Virus record (IMG/VR): IMGVR_UViG_3300020418_000028 | Coordinates: 1-29,117 of that record | Source of the DNA: a virus | Direction: 5' to 3' (one strand) | DNA length: 29,117 nt | In this document: piece by piece, positions 17,107-26,363 of the stretch | Layout of the letters: each line of letters opens with the position of its first letter | How positions within the stretch are numbered: position 1 is the stretch's first letter | The notes under the pieces: model-generated | Told to the model about the DNA's origin: nothing | Seen by the model: the letters and a program-made list of their open reading frames with translations, nothing else | The model's database searches: none | Position numbers and translations under genes: made by a program

Positions 17107-20100
17107 ATGGCAAATAGATTACAATTACGACGTGATGGTGCCCAACAGTGGGCGAACATTAACCCTATTTTGGCACAGGGTGAACTTGGTATTGAAATTG
17201 ATACATCACGTATTAAGATCGGTGATGGTGTAACTCCGTGGAATAGTTTAAAATACGAAAGACCTTTAGAAACAGAATCGAACGCTGCTAATACACTTGT
17301 AAAAAGAGATGCTGATGGTAACTTCCAAGCAGGTGCTGTAACTGCTACTCTAATTGGTAATGCTTCTACATCCACACGTCTTGCCAACGCACGTCAAATC
17401 CAATTAGCTGGTCAGGTTACAGGATCAGGATCTTTTGATGGATCTCAGAACCTTACATTAACAACTGACCTATCTCTAATTACAACACTACCGCATTATG
17501 ATCCCAGTAATCCAGATGCTGATGCACTCTATACTAGAGTCCGAGTTAACTCTCAAGGTAGGGTTATTGGTGCTGAGCTTGCATCTACTCTGGCAAACTA
17601 TGGTATTACTGATGCTCAGCCCCTTGATGACGAACTTACCTCACTTGCTTCTCTAACAACACTAGGTATCCTTGTAAGATCATCTGTTGGTAATGTCTCT
17701 ACCAGACAACTAACTGGTGGTGCAGGTCGTCTTGTATTTACAGTACCTGATGGTAGTTCACAGAACCCATTCATTGACCTTGCTGATACAGCAGTTGTTG
17801 TTGGTAACTATAACATTGAATCATTAACATCTGTTAATGCTAATGGTGCTAACTCAGAACCATATGGTACAGAGACAGTTAATGCTACAAGGTTTAGTGT
17901 TGATAGATATGGTCGTGTCACACTGGCAAAGAATGTTCCTATTGCTACTGCAACAGAGGGATCTAAGTATGCTACTTATGACGCTGCTACTGCATATAAC
18001 CGTTATGACATCCTTGAACAGGGTGGAAGGATATATCAGGCAATTCAAGATATAAGTGCTGGTGGTGGAGCACCTGGTCACACTACAGGAGATGTAGGTG
18101 GATGGAGATTCACTAATAATGCTGCTATTGAACAGAAAGGTCTTGCTTCTTTCGCACAAGAAGACTTTGATGTAGATTCAAACGGTCACGTAACTATCTC
18201 AGCAGCAGGTGTTGATAACACCCAACTACAGAACAACCGCATCATTTATACTGACGGAAATACTGTACAGGAATTTGAGTTAGACAATGAGCTAACAACT
18301 TCCACTGGACACACAGGATTTGATTACCTCAACTATATTAAAATTAATGACACTTCTGGAAATCTTCTCTTTGGTGCTAATAACACCGATAATAGTTCTG
18401 CTGGTGGAGTTGATATTAATGTTGACACTAATATTAGTGGTGCGAATATCATCCTAGACAGACCTGGCAACACTCCTTTACAGACTATTGAAAGGACAGC
18501 AGGTTCATTAAAAATTCATCATAATGTCAATTCAGCAACTGATAGAACTCTTGATATTATTTCAAACAATAGCGGTGCTGGTACTGCTAGTATTAATATT
18601 ACGGCTGACGAAGATATAACAATATCTGCGACTAATGTATCTAATAGAGTTAATGTAGAGGGATTCCAATTCCAAGACGATACCCTCAGTAGCACTGCTA
18701 CTACTATGATCTTGGATCCAGGTGATGACGATGCTGCAACTGGTAAAGTTCAGATTCGTGGTGACCTTCAAGTAGATGGTACAACCACTACTGTTAATTC
18801 CACTGTGGTAACTGTCGATGATCCAATCATCGTTCTAGGTGGTGACACTGCTCCTGTTGCTGATGATAACAAGGATCGTGGTGTAGAGTTCTCATATTAC
18901 GACACACAAGCAAGGGTAGGATTTTATGGATGGGATGAAGATTACGCGGACTCTAACATATGGTCTGGCACTGGTGGGTATAGGTTCCTCTACAATGCCA
19001 CTAACACAAATGAAGTTTTTGCTGGTACTGACGCTCCTATCATTGCTGGTAACCTCCGTCTAACAACCAACACAGGTTCTACATCAACTACAACTGGTAC
19101 ATTAGTTGTAACTGGTGGACTTGGACTTTCTGAGAACGCACACATTGGTGGTACTGTTACGATTGCAGGTCAATCAGAAATCAATAACAATGTAATTCTA
19201 AAGGCAGATAATAAGTCATTTAATATACAGACTGCTGCGGGTGTAGATAAGTTTACAGTCGATTTTGATAATGGTAATACAGTAATTCAAGGTACGGTTG
19301 ATATTCAACTGGAAACCAAGGTTACTGATAACATAATTTTACAAGCCGATGCTAAAGAATTTTCAATTAAGAACGCTAGTGGGAACACTCAGTTTGTTGT
19401 CGATTCCGATAATGGGAATACAGTTACTGAGGGGACGCTTAACGTTAAGCAAGGGGTTGACTTTGATACGACCCTCAATGTGGATGGTAAAGCAGACTTT
19501 AACAGCGACCTTGAAATAGATGGTGACATTACATCACATAATGATATTCTAATTGACACTACAGGTAAGTTCCTTAAGTTAAATAACGGATCTGCTGATA
19601 AATTTGTTGTATCAAGTACATCAGGTAATATCGATACTGACGGAACATTGAACGTAGCAAGTCTTGTTCACTTTGAATCATCAGATACACCTACAGTTAC
19701 TACTGATGCTCAAGATAACTTTGTTATCAGTGCAGCTGACTACGGTGCTTTACGAGTAGATGGTGGTGGTTACGTTGAAGGTGATGTTCTCTTTAACTCT
19801 GACATCTATGTAAACGGTATTATTAATGAGAGAGACTTAGGTACTACTGAAACATTCAACACACAAAACTACTTAAGAGTTAGATATAAACTTCGTACTG
19901 GTGTTTCTGCTGCATACACTCCTACCTTTGCACAGGATAATGCATCAAACCTAAGAGTATTTGGTGGAGGTGGTATTGCTACTGATCTTCATATTGGTGA
20001 AAATCTATTTGTAGGTAAGAAAGCGAATACAGATACTGTTGAATTCTCTGTTGATGAAGATGGTAATACAGTTATAGGTAGAGCAGGTGCAGGTACAAAC

Positions 20101-23100
20101 ACTGTCGGAACATTAGTTGTACACGGTGACGTTACAACAAACCGTAATGTATCGTTCACAGGCTCACAGGTTACTATAGGTGATGCTACTGGCGATGCTT
20201 TGACAGTCGAAGCAACATCCACATTCAATTCTAATGTAACTCTTGCTTCAGGACAGGATCTATTGGTTGGTGGTAATGCTGAAATTACTGGCAACTTGAC
20301 AGTTCAAGGAACTACTACAACAACCAACAGTACTACTGTTACTATTGATGATCCTATATTCACACTGGGTGGAGATACTGCTCCAAGCTCAGACGATAAT
20401 ATGGATCGTGGTATTGAGTTCCGTTATTATGATTCACAAGCACGTCTTGGATTCTTTGGATGGGATGATTCAGCAGCTAGGTTTGCTGTTTATCACGCTG
20501 CTACTAACAGTGCTGAAGTATTCTCTGGTACAAGATCAGGTATTGATGCTGGTTCTATAAAATTATTTGATACAACAAATGCAACCAACGCTTCAAGTGG
20601 TGCTCTCATTGTCGGTGGTGGTGCTGGCATTGGTCTTGATTTATATGTGGGTGATGATCTCGTAGTAACTGACGATGGATCATTTGGTGGTAACGTTGAT
20701 ATAACAGGTACATTAGATGTTGGAGACGACTTCGCAGTTAACACTAACAAGTTTAACGTTGATAAAGTTACTGGTAACACAACTGTTGCTGGTACTTTTG
20801 GTGTCACAGGTATTTCAACACTTGCTTCTACAGTCAATATCACAGGATCAGGATCTAATCTTACTGTAGGTGGTACAGGATCTATCGCAGGTGACTTTGA
20901 TATTAACGTCAATAAGTTTACAGTTGCTGCTGCCACAGGTAACACAGTAATTGACGGAACCTTAGACGTAGATGAAGCAACAAATGTCACATCAACATTT
21001 GGTGTAACAGGAGTTGTTACTGCTACAAATCAAACTCAATCTACAGTTGGCAATACTTACAGTAGTGACGGTGCTTTCAGATTAACTGGTGGTGCTTCTA
21101 TCGGTAAGAACGCTGCTATTTCTGGTGATCTTAGAGTTTATACTAACTCACAACTAGATGGAACTCTTGACGTAGAAGGTATAACCAACTTCACAGAGAA
21201 GGTTCTATTTAATAAGAATACTGACTCTGGTTCTGCTACAGATACAAGTGCTTCGATATATTCAGCAGGTGGTTTAGCGATCACTAAGAAAGCATTTATT
21301 GGAGATGACTTAAACGTTGGTGCAGGTAACTTCACTGTTGACGGACCTACAGGTAACGTTGGAATTGCAGGTACTCTATCTGTAACACAAGCATCTGGAT
21401 TCTCTACTATTACTGCTAGTGGTGTTGCTGAACTACAATCAACCTTGAACCTTGGTGGTGGATTTAACATTAACACTAACAAGTTCAACGTTTCATCTGC
21501 AACTGGTAACACAGATATTGCAGGTACACTTGATGTTACAAACGCAGTTGACTTAGATTCTACTCTTAACGTAGATGGTAATGCTGACTTTAATAGTGGT
21601 ATAGATGTCACATCTGGTAATGCTACATTTGCTGGTCTTGTACAGGCAGATAACGTAACTGATTCTACTGGATACACTGATGCTTCTGCATCTCTATCCA
21701 CAGATGGTGGTCTATCAGTTACTAAGAAAGCATATGTTGGTGGTGACTTTTCAGTTGGTGGTGCTGCTGGTATTAAAGCATCTATCACTGCTGCATCTGG
21801 TAACACAGATATCAAAGGAACACTCAACGTTGATGACGCTGTAACCCTCGGATCAACTCTTGGAGTCACAGGTCAGATTACAGGTGATGTAACTGGTGAT
21901 CTAACAGGTAATGCTGATACTGCATCTCAGATCAATGTTACTAACACTAACAACAACACTCTGTTCTACCCTGCGTTTATGGGTGGTAACACTGGTAATC
22001 AAGGTGTATTTGTTGACTCTGCTAACTTAACTTACAACCCATCTTCTAACACTCTATCTGTAAGTAACTTCGTTTCTACTACAAACTTCGAAGTTCAGGG
22101 TAACTTGAACGTTACTGGAACTATTGCATTCCACGAATCTCAAGTTAGTGATATCAGTAACCACAATACTGATGCTCTTACTGAAGGATCTACAAATCTA
22201 TACTTCACAAACGAAAGAGTTGATGACAGAGTAAATGCTCTTATCGTTGCAGGTACAGGACTTACAAAAACTTATGACGATGCTGCTAACACATATACTT
22301 TAGCATTTGACTTTACAGAATACGATACTGATAACGTAGTTGAAGGATCAACCAACTTGTTCACCACTGCTGCTCGAACAAGGACACACTTTACTTACGG
22401 AACAGGTATTGAGTTGTCTGGTGGTGGTGAACTATCTGTGACACAAGCGGATATTGATACCGACAATGTTACTGAAGGATCTACAAATCTATTCACAACT
22501 GCTGCTAGAACTAGAACACACTTCACATATGGTACAGGTATTCAGTTAGATACTGGAACACTTTCTGTAACTCAGGCAGATATTAATACTGATAATGTTA
22601 CTGAAGGATCTACAAACCTCTTTACTACTGCTGCAAGAACTCGTGGACACATTAGTGTAAGTGGAGACTTAGGATACAATGCTTCTACTGGTGTTATATC
22701 ATACACAATCCCAACAACTATTGCATCTCTATCTAACCACGATACTGCTGATCTTGCTGAAGGAACTAACCTTTACTACACAGATGCAAGGGCAGATGCA
22801 AGAATTGCTGCTGCTGATACTGGAGATCTTACAGAAGGATCTAATCTATACTTCACAGATGCTAGAGCAAGAGCTGCGATCTCTGAGAACAGCACACAAC
22901 TAGCATACAATTCCACTACTGGTGTACTAACATATACACAGGGTGATACTGACACAGTTGCAGAAGGATCAAGCAATCTATACTTTACTAACGCTCGTGC
23001 TGATGCTAGAATTGCTGCTGCTGATACCGATGATCTATCTGAAGGATCAACCAATCTTTATTACACAGACGCTAGAGCAGACGCTCGTGTAACAGCAGGT

Positions 23101-23559
23101 ATCACTGGAAAACTTGATGCATCTGCTGTTAGCACATTTGGTCTAACACTGGTTGATGACGCTACAGCATCTGCTGCAAGGACAACTCTTGGACTTGGAA
23201 CTGCTGCTACTACTGCATCATCTGATTATGCAACTGCTGCACAGGGTACACTTGCTGCATCTGCTACACAACCAGGCGACTTGGCAACTGTAGCAACCAG
23301 TGGAGCATATAATGACCTAACTGGCAAACCTACATTATTCTCTGGTGATTATGATGATCTATCTAACAAACCAACACTAGGTACTGCTGCTGCAACTGCA
23401 AGCACTGCATATGCAACTGCTGCACAAGGTACGAAGGCAGACGCTAACGATACTGACATAGATGACATCTATACTCAGTTAGTTGCTATTGGTAATAACA
23501 ATGCTATTACCACAGTCGCACAACTTAAAACTGCACTACTCGCACTCGCAAGATCTTAA
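17107..23559 (+). CDS. Giant modular tail fibre protein
   Basis: This is a 2150-residue protein. The N-terminus (RLQLRRDGAQQW...GELGIEIDTSRIKIGDGVTPWNSL) resembles the virion-anchoring N-terminal domain of phage tropism and fibre proteins. Residues about 290-336 (AYNRYDILEQGGRIYQA...GGWRF) look like a small CBM5/12-type carbohydrate-binding fold. Next come many beta repeats of the form GTLDVDGKADFNSDLEIDG, including a domain present twice (near residues 551-630 and 1061-1124, VDDP-x-x-x-LGGDTAP...RG-x-EF). The C-terminal third has three TEGSTNLFTTAARTR repeats and five copies of a (Y/F)(T/F)(D/N)ARA repeat, then LTGKPTL and LSNKPTL motifs. No C-terminal peptidase S74 chaperone motif is visible. 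It is probably a long fibre involved in host recognition. The first ATG after the late promoter is used; the ribosome binding site is weak. Confidence 0.88.
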   Translation: MANRLQLRRDGAQQWANINPILAQGELGIEIDTSRIKIGDGVTPWNSLKYERPLETESNAANTLVKRDADGNFQAGAVTATLIGNASTSTRLANARQIQLAGQVTGSGSFDGSQNLTLTTDLSLITTLPHYDPSNPDADALYTRVRVNSQGRVIGAELASTLANYGITDAQPLDDELTSLASLTTLGILVRSSVGNVSTRQLTGGAGRLVFTVPDGSSQNPFIDLADTAVVVGNYNIESLTSVNANGANSEPYGTETVNATRFSVDRYGRVTLAKNVPIATATEGSKYATYDAATAYNRYDILEQGGRIYQAIQDISAGGGAPGHTTGDVGGWRFTNNAAIEQKGLASFAQEDFDVDSNGHVTISAAGVDNTQLQNNRIIYTDGNTVQEFELDNELTTSTGHTGFDYLNYIKINDTSGNLLFGANNTDNSSAGGVDINVDTNISGANIILDRPGNTPLQTIERTAGSLKIHHNVNSATDRTLDIISNNSGAGTASINITADEDITISATNVSNRVNVEGFQFQDDTLSSTATTMILDPGDDDAATGKVQIRGDLQVDGTTTTVNSTVVTVDDPIIVLGGDTAPVADDNKDRGVEFSYYDTQARVGFYGWDEDYADSNIWSGTGGYRFLYNATNTNEVFAGTDAPIIAGNLRLTTNTGSTSTTTGTLVVTGGLGLSENAHIGGTVTIAGQSEINNNVILKADNKSFNIQTAAGVDKFTVDFDNGNTVIQGTVDIQLETKVTDNIILQADAKEFSIKNASGNTQFVVDSDNGNTVTEGTLNVKQGVDFDTTLNVDGKADFNSDLEIDGDITSHNDILIDTTGKFLKLNNGSADKFVVSSTSGNIDTDGTLNVASLVHFESSDTPTVTTDAQDNFVISAADYGALRVDGGGYVEGDVLFNSDIYVNGIINERDLGTTETFNTQNYLRVRYKLRTGVSAAYTPTFAQDNASNLRVFGGGGIATDLHIGENLFVGKKANTDTVEFSVDEDGNTVIGRAGAGTNTVGTLVVHGDVTTNRNVSFTGSQVTIGDATGDALTVEATSTFNSNVTLASGQDLLVGGNAEITGNLTVQGTTTTTNSTTVTIDDPIFTLGGDTAPSSDDNMDRGIEFRYYDSQARLGFFGWDDSAARFAVYHAATNSAEVFSGTRSGIDAGSIKLFDTTNATNASSGALIVGGGAGIGLDLYVGDDLVVTDDGSFGGNVDITGTLDVGDDFAVNTNKFNVDKVTGNTTVAGTFGVTGISTLASTVNITGSGSNLTVGGTGSIAGDFDINVNKFTVAAATGNTVIDGTLDVDEATNVTSTFGVTGVVTATNQTQSTVGNTYSSDGAFRLTGGASIGKNAAISGDLRVYTNSQLDGTLDVEGITNFTEKVLFNKNTDSGSATDTSASIYSAGGLAITKKAFIGDDLNVGAGNFTVDGPTGNVGIAGTLSVTQASGFSTITASGVAELQSTLNLGGGFNINTNKFNVSSATGNTDIAGTLDVTNAVDLDSTLNVDGNADFNSGIDVTSGNATFAGLVQADNVTDSTGYTDASASLSTDGGLSVTKKAYVGGDFSVGGAAGIKASITAASGNTDIKGTLNVDDAVTLGSTLGVTGQITGDVTGDLTGNADTASQINVTNTNNNTLFYPAFMGGNTGNQGVFVDSANLTYNPSSNTLSVSNFVSTTNFEVQGNLNVTGTIAFHESQVSDISNHNTDALTEGSTNLYFTNERVDDRVNALIVAGTGLTKTYDDAANTYTLAFDFTEYDTDNVVEGSTNLFTTAARTRTHFTYGTGIELSGGGELSVTQADIDTDNVTEGSTNLFTTAARTRTHFTYGTGIQLDTGTLSVTQADINTDNVTEGSTNLFTTAARTRGHISVSGDLGYNASTGVISYTIPTTIASLSNHDTADLAEGTNLYYTDARADARIAAADTGDLTEGSNLYFTDARARAAISENSTQLAYNSTTGVLTYTQGDTDTVAEGSSNLYFTNARADARIAAADTDDLSEGSTNLYYTDARADARVTAGITGKLDASAVSTFGLTLVDDATASAARTTLGLGTAATTASSDYATAAQGTLAASATQPGDLATVATSGAYNDLTGKPTLFSGDYDDLSNKPTLGTAAATASTAYATAAQGTKADANDTDIDDIYTQLVAIGNNNAITTVAQLKTALLALARS

Positions 23560-23561
23560 TT

Positions 23562-23882
23562 ATGAAACCATTCCCACTTAAATACGTACCGCTATTATTT
23601 GTACTTTGTTGCATAGCATCAATTACATTGAACGTAGCACCTGTACTTGCCAATCACTTACCAGTGATGTATGTACAAGTACCTCAGTGGGCAGATGATT
23701 GGGCAGTGTGTGCTGTAGATATACCTGACGCAAAATGTCATTGGTATGTTATGGCACCTGACAACACATTCGGTGAAGGATTCGACTGGGAGACTGCTCC
23801 TTGGTTCGATGCCAATGGTTTAAATGATGTTGCTCCTATGCAAAAAGAAACTGTTGTACAACAAATTCAATATCAAAAGTAA
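23562..23882 (+). CDS. Small exported protein with N-terminal signal peptide
   Basis: This is a 106-residue protein. The first 30 residues have a Lys-containing start, a hydrophobic core (VPLLFVLCCIASITL) and an APVLA-N stretch that fits signal peptidase I cleavage after residue 30. A stable membrane anchor is the alternative. The mature part is acidic and Trp-rich, with two cysteines (Cys50 and Cys59) that could form a disulfide outside the cytoplasm. No lipobox is evident. It lies between the fibre gene and gp13, and its stop overlaps the gp13 start as TAATG, so it is made late with the neck proteins. I do not recognise the family. Possible roles are in the periplasm, in the envelope during lysis, or in superinfection exclusion; none is shown. 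Confidence 0.72.
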   Translation: MKPFPLKYVPLLFVLCCIASITLNVAPVLANHLPVMYVQVPQWADDWAVCAVDIPDAKCHWYVMAPDNTFGEGFDWETAPWFDANGLNDVAPMQKETVVQQIQYQK

Positions 23883-24700
23883 TGGCTTCCCCTAATTCAA
23901 AAGCAACTTTAAAAGAGTACGCACTTCGTAGACTCGGTAATCCTGTATTGGAAATTAATGTTTCTGATGACCAGATTGATGATGCTTTAGATTATACATT
24001 ACAAAAGTTTGAAGAATATCATTACGGTGGATCTGAAAGGATGTATATGAAACATCAGTTCACTGCTGAAGATATTGCAAGATTTCAAGGAGATACATCA
24101 GAGACAGGAACTGATACATTACAGGCAGGTAGTACAGGAACAGTATTTAAGACGCAGAATAATTATTTGATTATGCCTGATCATATTCGGGCAGTGAATG
24201 GTATCTTTACTTTCCAAGATAAAGGTACTGCTAATATGTTTGACATTAGATATCAGTTGAGATTGAATGATCTGTTCGATTTTACATCGACACAGTTTCA
24301 TCATTACTATATGATTCAGACTCACCTCTCAACAATTAACTTCTTGTTGGAAGGAATGAAACCTACCAGATTTATGGCAGAGACTGGTAAGTTATACATT
24401 GATATGGATACTACAACAGATATGAGAGAAGGTGAGTATATGGTTATGGAATGTGTCAGTGCAATCGATCCTGTAAACTATCCTAAAATATATAATGTGA
24501 TGTGGGTTAAAGATTATGCTACATCAATGATCAAGAAGCAGTGGGGAACAAATTTAACTAAGTTCCAAAATGTTCAGTTACCTGGTGGTGTTACTCTTAA
24601 TGGCGAGAAGATTTATTCTGATGCTATTACAGAACTAGAAGCACTAGATGAACAACTTCGTACCACATACGAAACACCTCCTATGGATATGATAGGCTAA
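23882..24700 (+). CDS. gp13: Neck protein gp13 (head completion)
   Basis: gp13 works with gp14 to close the filled head and make the site where the tail joins. The 272-residue length is close to T4 gp13 (309). The N-terminal stretch LKEYALRRLGNPV...DDQIDDALDYTLQKFEEYHY (about residues 9-47) matches the T4 pattern of LKD-x-ILRRLGAP...DQI-x-D-x-I...EYHYDG as I remember it. A conserved middle part (YLIMPDHIRAVNGIF, then FDIRYQLRLND) is typical of the marine versions. Both ends of the gene overlap their neighbours by one base (TAATG), and the order gp13-gp14-gp15 is that of T4. Confidence 0.92.
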   Translation: MASPNSKATLKEYALRRLGNPVLEINVSDDQIDDALDYTLQKFEEYHYGGSERMYMKHQFTAEDIARFQGDTSETGTDTLQAGSTGTVFKTQNNYLIMPDHIRAVNGIFTFQDKGTANMFDIRYQLRLNDLFDFTSTQFHHYYMIQTHLSTINFLLEGMKPTRFMAETGKLYIDMDTTTDMREGEYMVMECVSAIDPVNYPKIYNVMWVKDYATSMIKKQWGTNLTKFQNVQLPGGVTLNGEKIYSDAITELEALDEQLRTTYETPPMDMIG

Positions 24701-25566
24701 TGGCTACTAATTCCTTTTTCACAATGGGAACTTCGGGGGAGCAAAACCTCGTAGGTTCTCTAGTCAAAGAACAGATTAAAATGTTTGGTGAGGATGTATA
24801 TTACATTCCTAGAGTCATCGTGGATGAAGATCCTGCATTTGGTGAAGACTCTATGTCTAAATTTGATGACGCATATCTTATAGAAGCGTACCTAGAAAAC
24901 GCACAAGGATTTGAAGGAGATGGAGATTTATACAGTAAGTTTGGTGTAAGAATATCTGATCAGGTTACATTTGTTATTGCAAGAGAAAGGTTCACAGAGT
25001 TAGTGGATGACAATGCCACACTTGTAGTGGAAGGTAGACCTAATGAAGGAGACTTGGTTTACTTCCCTCTAGCACAAAAGTTATTTCAAATACAGTACGT
25101 TGAATATGAAACTCCTTTCTTCCAGTTAGGTAAGATTCATACTTGGGGTCTGAAATGTGAACTCTTCGAGTTTAGTAATGAGAACTTTGACACAGGTGTT
25201 GATGCTATTGATGTAGTTGAAAGAAACTTCTCTACTACAATTACTCTTAACTTTGCAGAAGGTGGTAGTGGAACCTTCACTGCTGGTGAAACAATCGCAG
25301 GTGGTACATCTAATGTAACTGCTGAAGTTAAGTCGTTTGATTCTGCTACAAGACAACTACAAATCTACAATAGATCAGGTATCTTTACAATCCCAGAAAC
25401 CGTTACTGGACAGACATCTGGAGCAGCGTGGACAACTGCCAGTTATAATACCCTAAATAATACTAACTCTGAGTTTGATCAGAATCAATTCTTTGAGACT
25501 CAGGCTGATGGAATACTTGACTTTAGTCAAGGAAATCCATTTGGTGAATTTGGAGGAGAAACTTAA
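24700..25566 (+). CDS. gp14: Neck protein gp14 (head completion)
   Basis: gp14 completes the neck together with gp13. The N-terminal half (to about residue 170) aligns with T4 gp14: LVKEQIKMFGEDVYYIPR...DPAFGED...KF-x-x-AY-x-IEAYL-x-x-x-x-GFEGDGDLYSKFG, against T4 ESIQMRG-x-x-CYYVPRE...FGEDLKNKF...AAYLNSFEGYEGQKSFFSNFG. Residues about 183-248 are an extra piece with GTFTAGETIAGGTSNVTAEV and FTIPETVTGQTSGAAWT. That is the same paired module seen in the fibre and baseplate proteins, and it is not part of T4 gp14 as I know it. The tail DGILDFSQGNPFGEFGG resumes the gp14-like part. Total length is 288 against 256 in T4. Confidence 0.92.
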   Translation: MATNSFFTMGTSGEQNLVGSLVKEQIKMFGEDVYYIPRVIVDEDPAFGEDSMSKFDDAYLIEAYLENAQGFEGDGDLYSKFGVRISDQVTFVIARERFTELVDDNATLVVEGRPNEGDLVYFPLAQKLFQIQYVEYETPFFQLGKIHTWGLKCELFEFSNENFDTGVDAIDVVERNFSTTITLNFAEGGSGTFTAGETIAGGTSNVTAEVKSFDSATRQLQIYNRSGIFTIPETVTGQTSGAAWTTASYNTLNNTNSEFDQNQFFETQADGILDFSQGNPFGEFGGET

Positions 25567-26363
25567 TGTTAGGAACGTATGCTTATAACGAAATATTTCG
25601 AAAGACTGTAATTGCATTTGGTACGCTATTCAATAATATTGAGATTAGACGTGCTGCTACTGGTGCAACTACCGAGGTTATGAAAGTACCCTTGGCATAC
25701 GGTCCTAAAGATAAGTTTCTAGCAAGGTTAGCACAAGCTGCCACTGCTGAGGATAGAACAACTCAGATTACTTTACCTCGTATTTCATTTGAAATATCAG
25801 GTTTCTCTTATGACACCACAAGAAAAGTAGCACCGACTCAGATCATACGTCACGTAGACTCTAGTGACAAAACAAGAAAGGCATTTATGCCTGTACCATA
25901 TAATGTTGATTTTGAATTAGCAATTCTTGCTAAAAATCAAGATGATGGTTTACAGATTCTTGAACAGATCTTACCAATCTTCCAACCAATGTTCACAGTA
26001 ACAATTAATTTGGTTGATGCTATTGGTGAGAAGAAAGATTTTCCAATCATTCTTAATGGAGTTTCTTATGATGATGATTATGAAGGTGATTTCACAACAC
26101 GGAGAACCTTAATTTACACCTTAACATTTTCTGCTAAGACATACTTGTACGGTCCTGTACCTGATATTAGCAGTAAGGTTATTAAGAAATCTATTGTTGA
26201 TACTCATCTTAAGGTCGATACAACTGCTGCCAGAGAAGTCAGATACACAGTCACTCCAGATCCATTGACTGCTGAGGCTGATGACGACTTTGGATTCAAT
26301 GAAATTAAATCGGAATGGCAAGATGGAAAAGCCCGCAATCCAGTCACAGGACAAGACGAGTAA
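25566..26363 (+). CDS. gp15: Tail sheath stabiliser/completion protein gp15
   Basis: gp15 caps the tail at its head-proximal end and stabilises the contractile sheath before the tail joins the head. The 265 residues compare with 272 in T4. The N-terminus MLGTYAYNEIFRKTVIAFGTLFNNIEIRR matches the T4 pattern MFGYFYN-x-SFRRY-x-x-LMGDLFSNIQIKR. V-P-x-x-Y-x-x-K-x-x-F, LPRI...FSYD and a block centred on EQILPIFQPMF (about residues 137-147) are also shared. It overlaps gp14 by one base. Its last 41 bases are read in another frame as the start of gp16. Confidence 0.94.
   Translation: MLGTYAYNEIFRKTVIAFGTLFNNIEIRRAATGATTEVMKVPLAYGPKDKFLARLAQAATAEDRTTQITLPRISFEISGFSYDTTRKVAPTQIIRHVDSSDKTRKAFMPVPYNVDFELAILAKNQDDGLQILEQILPIFQPMFTVTINLVDAIGEKKDFPIILNGVSYDDDYEGDFTTRRTLIYTLTFSAKTYLYGPVPDISSKVIKKSIVDTHLKVDTTAAREVRYTVTPDPLTAEADDDFGFNEIKSEWQDGKARNPVTGQDE

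Noticed and set aside
20493-20990. 165-residue reading frame on the minus strand
   Set aside because: It is another antisense shadow of the fibre repeats, with Pro/Val/Ser-rich sequence and no family features.
21138-21869. 243-residue reading frame on the minus strand
   Set aside because: It is antisense to the fibre gene, where biased Gly/Thr/Ala codons leave the opposite strand free of stops. There is no ribosome binding site, promoter or recognisable motif.
17107-23559. Diversity-generating retroelement target, suggested by the Mtd-like N-terminus of the fibre
   Set aside because: No reverse transcriptase gene and no template/variable repeat pair is visible in the window, and the fibre C-terminus is not a C-type lectin fold by motif.
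23200-23559. C-terminal self-cleaving chaperone (peptidase S74) on the fibre
   Set aside because: The last 120 residues are Ala/Thr repeats and LTGKPTL-type motifs. The catalytic Ser/Lys region and helical bundle of S74 are not seen.
26281-26322. Longer gp16 start at 26281
   Set aside because: It would overlap gp15 by 83 bases and add residues unlike gp16. The ATG at 26323 gives a more normal N-terminus.
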